Below, piece by piece: positions 44,197-52,515 of a DNA stretch of 64,000 nucleotides. Position 1 is the stretch's first letter. Every line of letters begins with the position of its first letter. The translations under genes were made by a program, and so were the position numbers. The DNA is from Aliiruegeria haliotis (GTDB taxonomy: Bacteria > Pseudomonadota > Alphaproteobacteria > Rhodobacterales > Rhodobacteraceae): positions 234,755 to 298,754 of the forward strand of contig NZ_PVTD01000005.1 of assembly GCF_003003255.1 (NCBI RefSeq), read 5' to 3'. A model generated the notes under the pieces. It was not told the DNA's origin. It did no database searches and worked only from the letters and a program-made list of their open reading frames with translations.

Positions 44197-45201
44197 TCAG
44201 CCAAGGGCGGACAGTGCATCCACCAGCCTGCCTGACCCGTTGCGGAACGGATCCACGGTCGGCAACCCCATCCGGGCCTCGACCTCCGCAAGGTAGGCGG
44301 CGGATTCCGCGTCCGACATGTGCTGCGTGTTGACCGAGATGCCCACAACCTGCACGTCCGGGTTCACCCGCTTTGCCAGCAGCATCGCCACATCCCGCAG
44401 CTCTTCCAGCGACGGAAGCGTGTAGTCGGGCAGGCCACGCATGTGGTCCCGCGTCGGCTCGTGGCACAGGATCAGCGCATCGGGCTGACCACCATGCACC
44501 AGTGCCAGCGTGACGCCGGAAAACGACGCGTGGAACAGGCTGCCCTGGCCCTCGATCAGGTCCCAGTGATCGGCGTCGTTGTCTGGGGTCAGCCACTCTA
44601 CCGCGCCAGCCATGAAATCTGCGATCACGGCATCAAGCGGCACGCCGTCGCCAGTGATCAGGATCCCGGTTTGCCCGGTGGCGCGGAATGTCGACTTCAT
44701 GCCGCGCTTCTGCATCTCCGCATCCATGGCCAGGGCGGTGTACATCTTGCCAACGGAACAGTCGGTGCCCACTGCAAGGCACCGCTTTCCGGTCCGTTTC
44801 CTGCCATTGGCGATCGGGTAGTCGATCTCCGGCACGCGGACATCGTGCAATTCCCGCCCCTCGGCCTTGGCGATTTCCACCAGTTCCGGCTCGTCGGCGA
44901 GCAGGTTGTGCAGCCCCGACGCAAGGTCGAACCCTTTCAGCAGCGCTTCCGCCAGAACATGGCGCCAGGCGGGCGAGATCACGCCGCCACGGTTGGCCAC
45001 GCCGATCACCAGTGTCCTTGCACCGGCCGCCTTTGCCTCGTCGAGCGTCATGTCGGTCAGGCCCATGTCGGCCTTGCATCCGTCCATTCGAAACTGGCCA
45101 ACAGCGAATTCCGGGCGCCAGTCCTTGATCCCCTGGGCGACCTTCGCGGCGAGCTGGTCCGGCGCATCGCCAAGAAACAGCAGGTACGGCGTCTTGATCA
45201 T
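44197..45201 (-). CDS. dgcN: D-glutamate N-acetyltransferase (DgcN; DUF1611)
   Basis: 334 residues. DUF1611 has an N-terminal Rossmann-like part (YLLFLGDAPDQLAAKVAQGI, LVIGVANRGGVISPAW) and a P-loop-like C-terminal part with AVGTDCSVGKMYTALAM near 145 and IEGQGSLFHASFSGVTLAL near 220. DgcN has been described in marine bacteria as the enzyme that acetylates D-glutamate, after which DgcA racemises the product. Here it is the first gene of dgcN-dgcA-dat. Inverted repeats upstream (45256-45270 and 45301-45324) are candidate operator sites. The assignment rests on family plus gene pairing. Confidence 0.85.
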   Translation of the reverse strand: MIKTPYLLFLGDAPDQLAAKVAQGIKDWRPEFAVGQFRMDGCKADMGLTDMTLDEAKAAGARTLVIGVANRGGVISPAWRHVLAEALLKGFDLASGLHNLLADEPELVEIAKAEGRELHDVRVPEIDYPIANGRKRTGKRCLAVGTDCSVGKMYTALAMDAEMQKRGMKSTFRATGQTGILITGDGVPLDAVIADFMAGAVEWLTPDNDADHWDLIEGQGSLFHASFSGVTLALVHGGQPDALILCHEPTRDHMRGLPDYTLPSLEELRDVAMLLAKRVNPDVQVVGISVNTQHMSDAESAAYLAEVEARMGLPTVDPFRNGSGRLVDALSALG

Positions 45202-45255
45202 TCTCGCATCTCCTTGTTCCGGATTACGCTAGCACAGGGCGATAGTTGATTTTTT

Positions 45256-45270
45256 GTCAGAATTACTGAC
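45256..45270. promoter_or_regulatory. Inverted repeat upstream of dgcN
   Basis: GTCAG and CTGAC separated by AATTA, 55 bp upstream of the dgcN ATG, are placed where a repressor or activator would act. The binding protein is unknown and no regulator gene is adjacent. Confidence 0.45.
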
Positions 45271-45300
45271 CCATCGCGGGCGCCGAGGGTGATCATCCCG

Positions 45301-45324
45301 TTTTCCCTGAACTATTTGGGAAAA
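45301..45324. promoter_or_regulatory. Second inverted repeat upstream of dgcN
   Basis: TTTTCCC and GGGAAAA, 10 nt apart, about 100 bp upstream of dgcN. It could be an operator or a terminator-like hairpin (A/T runs at both edges) for the aldo-keto reductase direction. Confidence 0.4.
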
Positions 45325-45534
45325 AATTCGACATGATCAAGAAATGTGCAGAATGAAAACGCGGATCTTGCCTGCGATTCGGATGGCGTCGCCAACCTGT
45401 GCCGCAGGTCGAGGCAGCTTGGCGGAGCAATACGCGCTGTCACCCTTGTAGACCATGGTCCAGACGGAAAGCCACAAGGCCACGAAGCGCACCGACGACG
45501 GACGGGAATTCTCCGCCCGTCGCCGGCGTCGGGT

Positions 45535-46566
45535 TCAGACGCCCTCGGAGGATTGGGCCCAGATATTGATATCCTCTTCTGAGGAAATCTCGTCGATCCG
45601 TGCCAATTCCTCATCGGTGAAGGTGAGGTTCCCAACAGCGCCGGCGCAATCGATCACCTGTTGCGGCTTGCTTGCCCCGATCAGCGCGGTGGTGATGCCG
45701 CCACCGCGTAGCACCCAAGCGATGGCCATTTGCGCAAGCGTCTGCCCGCGCTCTTCGGCCATGGCGTTAAGGTTGCGGATGCTCTGGAGCGCAGTCTCGG
45801 TCAGGAAACCGTCCCGGAAGGGACCCCCCTTCGTCGCGCGACTGCCGTCCGGCACCCCCTTCAGGTACTTGGACGTGAGCATTCCCTGTGCCAACGGCGA
45901 GAAGGCGATAGAGCCGATGCCCAGTTCGCCGAGCGTTTCGCGCAGCCGGTCACGCTCTACCCAGCGGTTCAGGATGGAATAGCTCGGCTGGTGGATCAGA
46001 CAGGGCACGCCCAGGTCCTTCAGGATCGCGGCTGCATCCCGCGTACGCGCGGAATTGTAGGAGGAGAGCCCGACGTAAAGCGCCCTGCCGGATCTCACGA
46101 TTTCCGCGAGCGCGCCCATGGTCTCTTCGAGGGGCGTGTCGGGATCGAACCGATGCGAGTAGAAGATGTCGACATAGTCGAGCCCCAGCCGTTTCAGGCT
46201 CTGGTCGCAACTGGATATCAGGTGCTTGCGGCCGCCCATCTCGCCATAGGGGCCGTCCCACATCCGGTAGCCGGCCTTGGTCGAGATGATCAACTCGTCC
46301 CGGTGCGCGCGAAAATCGGTGCGGAGGAGCTCGCCGAAGGCCTCCTCGGCCGCGCCCGGCGGTGGACCATAGTTGTTGGCAAGATCGAAGTGGGTGATGC
46401 CGTGATCGAAGGCCGTGCGGCAGATGGCCTGCTTTGTGCGGTGCGGCGTATCGTGGCCGAAGTTCTGCCAAAGCCCGAGCGAGATTGCCGGAAGCAGCAG
46501 CCCCGAGGCGCCGCAGCGGTTGTACACCATGCGATCATAGCGGTCCGGGGCGGGAAGGTAGGTCAT
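45535..46566 (-). CDS. Aldo/keto reductase, YghZ (glyceraldehyde-3-phosphate reductase) type
   Basis: 343 residues from the ATG at 46566, which has GGAGG 6 bp upstream; an ATG two codons earlier directly abuts that site. The AKR tetrad is visible: Asp and Tyr in HFDLANNYGPPPG, Lys in ISTKAGYRMW and His in IFYSHRFDPDTPLEE. The NADPH-binding C-terminus has AWVLRGGGITTALIGASKP. The N-terminal MVYNRCGASGLLLPAISLGLW and the length match E. coli YghZ (AKR14), which reduces L-glyceraldehyde-3-phosphate and methylglyoxal. The true substrate here is unknown. Confidence 0.88.
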   Translation of the reverse strand: MTYLPAPDRYDRMVYNRCGASGLLLPAISLGLWQNFGHDTPHRTKQAICRTAFDHGITHFDLANNYGPPPGAAEEAFGELLRTDFRAHRDELIISTKAGYRMWDGPYGEMGGRKHLISSCDQSLKRLGLDYVDIFYSHRFDPDTPLEETMGALAEIVRSGRALYVGLSSYNSARTRDAAAILKDLGVPCLIHQPSYSILNRWVERDRLRETLGELGIGSIAFSPLAQGMLTSKYLKGVPDGSRATKGGPFRDGFLTETALQSIRNLNAMAEERGQTLAQMAIAWVLRGGGITTALIGASKPQQVIDCAGAVGNLTFTDEELARIDEISSEEDINIWAQSSEGV

Positions 46567-46682
46567 TCGCATCCTCCATGAACGTATCAGGCCCCAGGTC
46601 CTCCCCGGGGCCGTTCACTCCATGTCGGTCATGCGCGGGCAGAGCGCAAGGGACGTGGTTGCGGGATGTGGCCCGTATCAGT

Positions 46683-48569
46683 TCACTCGGCCCATTCCCA
46701 TGGGGTCGCGAAATTGCCGAGCAGGTGGCCGAGCGCGTCTTCGTCCACGTCGCCGGTGCGTTCCAGTTGCGCCACCAGTCCACGTTTCTTGCTGTCGATC
46801 ACGTCCTTCACCCGCGCTTCGATCTTCGCCTCCTCCAGGACCCGGTTGAAGACACGCTTGATGGCGCTCTTGCGGAGATCCGGTTTGAAGATCTTTCCGA
46901 CAGCTGTCTTGGGCAGCTCATCCACGATCTCCAGGTGCTTGGGGAAGGCGGCCCGTTCGACGATCCGGGGTTTGATGAAGGCCTGCAATTCGTCCGGCGT
47001 TGCCTTGGCTCCATCCACCAACTCGACATAGGCGCAGGGAAGTTCGCCTGCGAAACTGTCGGGCTGTCCGATGGCACCGGCAAAGGCGACTTTCTCGTTG
47101 CCGAGCAGGGCCTCTTCGATGATGGCCGGGTCGATGTTGTGGCCGCCACGAATGATCAGGTCCTTTGCGCGTCCGGTGATCCACAGGTATCCATCCGCGT
47201 CGATCCGCCCGAGGTCGCCGGTGCGCAGGTAGACATCGTGGTGGAACAGGTCGTGGTTCTTGTCCGCCTCCGTATAGGTCGAGCCGGCATAGACGCCAGG
47301 ATTGTCCACACAAATCTCGCCCACCTCGTCGACGGCACACTCGCGCGGCCCGTCCTTGGTGTGTTCGAGGATCTTCACGTCGCAATGCGGGAACGGCAGC
47401 CCGACGGATCCGACCTTCTTGGTGCCCTCCACCGGATTGATGGAGACAAGGCAGGTCGCCTCGGTCAACCCGTACCCCTCGATGATCTCGACCCCCGTGG
47501 CCTGCTCAAACCGGTTGTAGAGCTCGACCGGGAGCGGTGCGGACCCGGAGAAGGCATTGTTGAGCGTGGAGACATCGGCATCGACCGGCCGCTGCATGAG
47601 TGCGGCGAAGGCGGTCGGCACGCCGATCATGAACGTGACATTCCAGCGTTCGATCAGTTTCCAGAAGTTGTCGAAGACGCCATCGCCGCGGTACCCTTGC
47701 GGCGTCGGAAAGACGACATGTGCCCCCGAGGCGATCATCGACATCAGGATCGGCTCGACCGCGAAGACATGAAAGAGCGGCAACGGGCACATCACCACGT
47801 CTGTTTCATCGAACAGGAGCCGGTTTCCGAGCCAGCCATTGTAGACCATGCCGGAGTAGAGATGCTGGGCCACCTTGGGCATGCCCGTGGTGCCGCCGGT
47901 GTGGAAGTAGGCTGCAACGCGGTCCTCGGTGGAATCGGCGAAATCAAGCGCGTCGGATCGATGCTTCGCCATCTCGGTCGTAAAGTCGTGGACCTTCGCG
48001 GTGTGGTGGACTTCGGTTTTTGGCCGCAGGAACGGAACGATGAACTTCTTGAGCCCGGTCAGGTAGCGCAGCAGATCGATCTCGATCACATGCTTCACGT
48101 TCGGAGCATGGTCGACGGCCTCCGCGGCCTTCTGGGCAACATCGGACTTCGGGAAGGCCTTGAGCGTGACCAGCACGCGCGCGTTCGTCTCGCGCAGGAT
48201 GGCAGAGATCTGGTCGGGTTCTAGCAGCGGGTTGATCGGGTTCACGATCCCGGCGATGGACCCGCCGAGCAGAGTGACCACCGTCTCCGAGCAATTCGGC
48301 AGCAGGAAGGCCACGACGTCCTTCTCGCCGATGCCGAGACTGCGGAACATGTTTGCGGCCTGGACGGATTTGGCATGCAGATCCGACCAGGTATAGGTCT
48401 CGGCCGGGGCCTTCGGGTCGGAAAGCAGCTGGAAACTGACCGCGTCCCGCGCGCCGTGAGTGTCCTTCGCATGGCTCAGGAACTCGAACATGGTGGTCGG
48501 AACGTCTCGCTCCTCCCATTCCATCTCGTTGTGAATCGCGTCTCGATCGGCGAGGGTCGCAAAGCCCAT
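46683..48569 (-). CDS. Acyl-CoA synthetase (AMP-forming)
   Basis: 628 residues from the ATG at 48569, chosen for a perfect GGAGGAG 6 bp upstream (MGFATLADRDA). ANL-superfamily motifs: AYFHTGGTTGMPKVAQH near 225 (phosphate loop), EIIEGYGLTEATCLVSINP near 365, YLRTGDLGRIDADGYLWITGRAKDLII near 450 and PKTAVGKIFKPDLRK with the C-terminal Lys. It activates a carboxylic acid with ATP and CoA. The length and C-terminal extension of ~70 residues fit the alphaproteobacterial fatty or aryl acid group. No degradation genes adjoin, so chain length is open. Confidence 0.9.
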   Translation of the reverse strand: MGFATLADRDAIHNEMEWEERDVPTTMFEFLSHAKDTHGARDAVSFQLLSDPKAPAETYTWSDLHAKSVQAANMFRSLGIGEKDVVAFLLPNCSETVVTLLGGSIAGIVNPINPLLEPDQISAILRETNARVLVTLKAFPKSDVAQKAAEAVDHAPNVKHVIEIDLLRYLTGLKKFIVPFLRPKTEVHHTAKVHDFTTEMAKHRSDALDFADSTEDRVAAYFHTGGTTGMPKVAQHLYSGMVYNGWLGNRLLFDETDVVMCPLPLFHVFAVEPILMSMIASGAHVVFPTPQGYRGDGVFDNFWKLIERWNVTFMIGVPTAFAALMQRPVDADVSTLNNAFSGSAPLPVELYNRFEQATGVEIIEGYGLTEATCLVSINPVEGTKKVGSVGLPFPHCDVKILEHTKDGPRECAVDEVGEICVDNPGVYAGSTYTEADKNHDLFHHDVYLRTGDLGRIDADGYLWITGRAKDLIIRGGHNIDPAIIEEALLGNEKVAFAGAIGQPDSFAGELPCAYVELVDGAKATPDELQAFIKPRIVERAAFPKHLEIVDELPKTAVGKIFKPDLRKSAIKRVFNRVLEEAKIEARVKDVIDSKKRGLVAQLERTGDVDEDALGHLLGNFATPWEWAE

Positions 48570-48676
48570 CCCCAACTCCTCCCTGTTCTCGCACCCGCAG
48601 GCGCTCCCGGGCCCGTTCTTGGTGTGAAACCAGTATTGGGCGCAACAATGACGCTGCGCAACGAGGAAACGGGACG

Positions 48677-50467
48677 CTACGCCACGGCGCCCTCGGTGAA
48701 TTGCAGCCGTGCGAGACGGGCGTAGAGGCCACCCTCCGCCACCAGCGTCTCGTGAGTGCCCTCGGCGATGATCCTGCCGCCCTCGAAAACGAGGATCCGG
48801 TCGGCCTGTTTCACGGTCGCGAGCCGGTGGGCGACAATGAGCGTTGTCCGCCCTTCGGACATGGCGGCCACGGCATCCTGTACCGCGCGCTCACTCTCCG
48901 CATCGAGTGCGGAGGTGGCTTCGTCGAGCAGCAGCACAGGGGCGTCGCGCAGGATCGCGCGCGCGATGGCGATACGTTGCTTCTGACCGCCTGAGAGCAT
49001 CACGCCGCGTTCGCCAACGTAGCTGTCGTAGCCTTCCGGCAGGGCAGCGATAAAGTCGTGGGCCGCGGCGGCGCGGGCAGCGGCCTCGACCTGTGCGTCG
49101 GTCGCGTCCGGCTGGCCGAAACGGATGTTCTCGCGTGCGGTGTCTGCAAAAATGATCGGATCCTGCGGCACCAGGGCCAGCGCCTTCCGAAAATCGTCCC
49201 GGGCCATGTCGGGCAGGGCAATCCCGTCCAGGCGCACCGTGCCGCTGGTTGGATCATAGAAACGCAACAGAAGCTGAAGCACCGTCGACTTGCCGGCTCC
49301 CGACGGCCCCACGAGTGCCACCGTCTCGCCCGGCGCGACCTCGAAGGACGCGCCATTCAACGCGGCATCGGCCGGACGGCTCGGGTAGTGGAAGTCCACC
49401 TGGTCGAAGGCGATGGCGCCCCGGGTCGGCCGGGGCAGGGCCAGCGGCTCGGCCGGGTCTTGCACCGAATCCTCGGATCCCAGCAGTTCCACCAGCCGTT
49501 CGGTTGCGCCCGCCGCGCGTTGCAGTTCGCCCCAGATCTCCGACAACGCGGCGACAGAGCCTGCCATGATGCCGGCGTAGATGACGAACTGGACCAGTTC
49601 GCCCGGTGTCATGATTTCCGCCCGAACATCGCGGGCACCTATCCAGAGCACGCCGAGGATGCCGGTGAAGACCACGAAGATGATGATGATCGTCAGCAGC
49701 GCCCGTACGGCGATCCGTTTCTTGGCCGAGACGTAGCTTTTCTCTGTGACATCGGAAAACCGCGCCTTGCTGGCGGCCTCATGGGTGTAGGCCTGCACGG
49801 TTTGCAGGGACTGCAACGCCTCGACGGCATTTCCGGAGCTTTGGGCGATCCAGTCCTGGTTGTCACGGCTCAGGATGCGCAGGCGTCGGCCGAGCGCGAG
49901 GATTGGCACGATCACGACAGGGATGATCGCCAACACCATCAGTGTCAGCTTTCCGGATGTGATGAACATCATCACCAGACCGCCGAAGAACAGCAGCGTG
50001 TTGCGCAGGAACCAGCTGACCGAAGAGCCGATGACGGACAGGATCAGCGTCGTATCGGTGGTGATCCGGCTGATGACCTCGCCTGTCATCAGACGTTCGA
50101 AATACGCAGGGCTCATTCCGACCATGCGATCAAAGACCGCCTTTCGGATATCCGCCACGACCCGCTCGCCAAGACGGGTAACGATGTAGTAGCGCAGCCC
50201 GGTGCCGAGCGCGAAGATCAGCGCGATTCCGATGGCGGCAAGGAAATAGCCGTCGAGCAGGTGGACACGGGTGGCCTCGAACCCGTCGACGACGCGGCGG
50301 GCGGCCACGGGCAGCAGGAGAGAGACGGTCGCGGTGATCGTCAGGGCGATGCCGGCGAGGATGACGTAGCGACGATAAGGGACAAAGAAGGGAAACAGCG
50401 CCCGAAGCGCACTAACGCGTTTCGAGGCTTCCCGCTCCTCTTGAGCGTCTTTTCCCGGTTGCGCCAT
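48677..50467 (-). CDS. ABC exporter, fused membrane and ATPase domains (MsbA/ABCB type)
   Basis: 596 residues. Six membrane helices in residues 35-310 (for example VILAGIALTITATVSLLLPVAA and LTIIIIFVVFTGILGVLWI), with the coupling-helix region VFDRMVGMSPAYFERLMTGEVISRI. The ATPase has Walker A GPSGAGKST near 385, Q-loop LVPQDPIIF, signature LSGGQKQRIAIARA and Walker B VLLLDEATSALDAESE. Half-transporters of this type act as homodimers exporting lipids, drugs or peptides; the substrate is unknown. The stop is about 110 bp upstream of the acyl-CoA synthetase ATG on the same strand. Confidence 0.92.
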   Translation of the reverse strand: MAQPGKDAQEEREASKRVSALRALFPFFVPYRRYVILAGIALTITATVSLLLPVAARRVVDGFEATRVHLLDGYFLAAIGIALIFALGTGLRYYIVTRLGERVVADIRKAVFDRMVGMSPAYFERLMTGEVISRITTDTTLILSVIGSSVSWFLRNTLLFFGGLVMMFITSGKLTLMVLAIIPVVIVPILALGRRLRILSRDNQDWIAQSSGNAVEALQSLQTVQAYTHEAASKARFSDVTEKSYVSAKKRIAVRALLTIIIIFVVFTGILGVLWIGARDVRAEIMTPGELVQFVIYAGIMAGSVAALSEIWGELQRAAGATERLVELLGSEDSVQDPAEPLALPRPTRGAIAFDQVDFHYPSRPADAALNGASFEVAPGETVALVGPSGAGKSTVLQLLLRFYDPTSGTVRLDGIALPDMARDDFRKALALVPQDPIIFADTARENIRFGQPDATDAQVEAAARAAAAHDFIAALPEGYDSYVGERGVMLSGGQKQRIAIARAILRDAPVLLLDEATSALDAESERAVQDAVAAMSEGRTTLIVAHRLATVKQADRILVFEGGRIIAEGTHETLVAEGGLYARLARLQFTEGAVA

Positions 50468-50574
50468 GTCCTTGCCTCCCCCACGCGGTTCATCGTGCTT
50501 TAGCTGCCGCTCTCGCTGCCGGCAACCCGGTGCCGCGCGCCCGCGACAACACTACTGTTTTGTCGTGATCCGGG

Positions 50575-51996
50575 TCAGTTGGCGGCGATGACCCCGGCGG
50601 TGCCCTCCCGCAGCGCCTCGATGGCGGCCGCGTTTCCACTGTATTGCGCCGTCGCGGCGTCATAGGCCGCGCGTGCCTTCTCGATTCGGCCGAGGTTGGC
50701 GTAGGACCGCACCAGCATGATCCAGCCGTCGAGATTGTCGGGGTTCTCCTCCAGCTTCGCGGCAAGCCCGGCAACCATGCCTTCGATCATGTCGTCCTGA
50801 TCCTGCTGGCTCAGCCGTGATGCGGCGGCGATCTGCTCCGCATCCGGTCCGGCGGTGCCGGGGCCCCGGTCGAGCATGTCGAGCCCGAGCGCGCGGGCCG
50901 TTTCGTCAAACTTCTGGAGCACGAAGGGAGCGGCCTTGAAGTGGCTGCGGGCCTTCTCCAGCGCCGCGAGCGCCGCCTGTCCGTCGCCCAGGGCCGCGTG
51001 CTGGCCAGCCAGCGCGATCCACGCCTTGTGGTCGGTGGGATCGGCGGAAACCGTTGCCTCCAGCTCCGACACCCGCTCGGCGCTTGCCGCACCCTGCGAA
51101 GCTCCGCCAGCCGCGGCGATCTCTGCCTGCGTGGCATCCGGCATGTAGGCACGCACATCGGCCTTGAGGAAACGCGCCATGTTCACGATGTCGCGCCGAA
51201 CCGTCGTTGCCCAGGGCGCATTCGGGGCACTTTCCCCCAGTAGCGCCGCCCAGTCCGTGATGGCACCGTGGAAATCCTGCGATTGGGCCTTCGCCAGGGC
51301 GATGTAGTATCGTGCGCGGGGATCTGGGTGCTCCTTCACAACCTGTTCGAAGATTACGCGGGCAGCGGCAGGCACCTTGTTTCCATTGGCCAGTGTCATC
51401 GCCTCGGCATACGCGGACAACACACCCGGATTGTCGTTCGAGAGTTCCGCAGCCCGGCGATAGGCTTCCGCAGCGGCTGCGTCGTCGCCCATCTCCGAAT
51501 AGGACTTGGCCAGCATCCACCAGGTCTCGAAATCCTCGGGGGTCTCCTCGGCGGCCTGTTGCAGGAGTTGCGCGGAACTCGCGATGTCCCCGGCCGCAGC
51601 CCGTTGGGTCAGCAACTCGGTTTGACGTGCGGCGAGCGGCTGGTCCGGCGCCTGCGGTGTTCCGAGCGCGATGTAGAGCGCAGCAACGGCCACACTGCAG
51701 AGCGCCACGATCCCGATGGCGGTCGGGATCGACCGACGTCCGACGAAGAACCCCTGGTCCAGCCGCCGGGCCGACTGCAGGGCGCGGCGCTCGATCTCCT
51801 GCCGGGCGGCGTCACACTCGCCCTCGCTGATGATACCCGCCGCCAGATCGCGTTCGACCTCGTCAAGCTGGTCCCGATAGATCGAGATCGTGCTGTCGTG
51901 GGCCTCCATTTCCATCGTGCCGGATTTCAGGAAGGGACGGGCGATCCAGACCGCCGCGCCCAGGGTGACGAGTGTTGCAAGCGCCCAGAACACCAT
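50575..51996 (-). CDS. ccmI: Cytochrome c biogenesis protein CcmI (NrfG-like TPR)
   Basis: 473 residues from the ATG at 51996, overlapping the ccmH stop (TGATG). Membrane helix one (VFWALATLVTLGAAVWIA), a cytoplasmic loop with the leucine-zipper-like segment (IYRDQLDEVERDLAAGIISEGE), helix two (TAIGIVALCSVAVAALYIAL) near 100, then a periplasmic domain with TPR repeats (FETWWMLAKSYSEMGDDAAAAEAYRRA and later copies). CcmI holds apocytochrome c for haem ligation by CcmF/CcmH. It ends the regulator-ccmF-ccmH-ccmI unit. Confidence 0.93.
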   Translation of the reverse strand: MVFWALATLVTLGAAVWIARPFLKSGTMEMEAHDSTISIYRDQLDEVERDLAAGIISEGECDAARQEIERRALQSARRLDQGFFVGRRSIPTAIGIVALCSVAVAALYIALGTPQAPDQPLAARQTELLTQRAAAGDIASSAQLLQQAAEETPEDFETWWMLAKSYSEMGDDAAAAEAYRRAAELSNDNPGVLSAYAEAMTLANGNKVPAAARVIFEQVVKEHPDPRARYYIALAKAQSQDFHGAITDWAALLGESAPNAPWATTVRRDIVNMARFLKADVRAYMPDATQAEIAAAGGASQGAASAERVSELEATVSADPTDHKAWIALAGQHAALGDGQAALAALEKARSHFKAAPFVLQKFDETARALGLDMLDRGPGTAGPDAEQIAAASRLSQQDQDDMIEGMVAGLAAKLEENPDNLDGWIMLVRSYANLGRIEKARAAYDAATAQYSGNAAAIEALREGTAGVIAAN

Positions 51997-52505
51997 CACG
52001 CGTCCCCTCGTTTCAGCAGTCGTTGGGCTTCGGCCCGATCCGCCGCGCTCAACTCGGTGGGTGATGCCTTCGGGTTGCGCCGTCCGCGCATGTACACCGC
52101 AAGAAACCCCGCCCCCAGTAGCAGGAACGCCACTGGCGCCAGCCACAGCACGGATGTCTGGGCCGAGACCGGTGGATCGAGCAGGACGTAGTCGCCGAAC
52201 CGGGACCGGACGAATTCGAGGACTTCCTCGTCGGTGTCGCCGGCTTCCATGCGTTCGCGGACGACCACCCTAAGGTCCTTGGCCAGACCGGCATTGGAAT
52301 CGAAGATCGACTGGTTCTGACAGACCAGACAGCGCAAGTCGCGGCCGATGTCACGGGCGCGGGCCTCCTGCGCGGGATCGGCGAACATCTCGTCGGCTGT
52401 GAGCGCCTGCGCGCCCGTCCCGTGCGGGACGGTGACGAACAGGAGCGCAATGGCGGTTGCGATGCGCGGTCCAATCATGCGGGGGCGGGGCAGGGCGAAC
52501 GGCAT
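51996..52505 (-). CDS. ccmH: Cytochrome c biogenesis protein CcmH (NrfF-like)
   Basis: 169 residues from the ATG at 52505, 10 bp after the ccmF stop; a longer frame reads back into ccmF. A signal peptide (IATAIALLFVTVPHGTGAQA) precedes the periplasmic helical domain with the thiol motif RCLVCQNQSI near 55, followed by ...EEVLEFVRSRFGDYVLLDPP and a C-terminal membrane anchor (VLWLAPVAFLLLGAGFLAVYM). CcmH reduces or holds the apocytochrome cysteines for CcmF. It is the short single-domain form, with the CcmI partner encoded separately. Confidence 0.95.
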   Translation of the reverse strand: MPFALPRPRMIGPRIATAIALLFVTVPHGTGAQALTADEMFADPAQEARARDIGRDLRCLVCQNQSIFDSNAGLAKDLRVVVRERMEAGDTDEEVLEFVRSRFGDYVLLDPPVSAQTSVLWLAPVAFLLLGAGFLAVYMRGRRNPKASPTELSAADRAEAQRLLKRGDA

Positions 52506-52515
52506 GGGCTGGTTC

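Larger units (their letters stand above)
45202..45534. other. Promoter region of dgc operon, with inverted repeats
   Basis: This 333-bp gap has no supportable gene. It holds GTCAG-AATTA-CTGAC (45256-45270) and TTTTCCC-N10-GGGAAAA (45301-45324), both perfect inverted repeats within 125 bp of the dgcN start and in locally A+T-rich DNA. The rest, next to the aldo-keto reductase stop, shows nothing. Confidence 0.5.

Noticed and set aside
46434..48224. A 596-codon plus-strand open frame opposite the acyl-CoA synthetase
   Set aside because: The minus strand has complete ANL-family motifs and an excellent ribosome site; the plus frame is a shadow.
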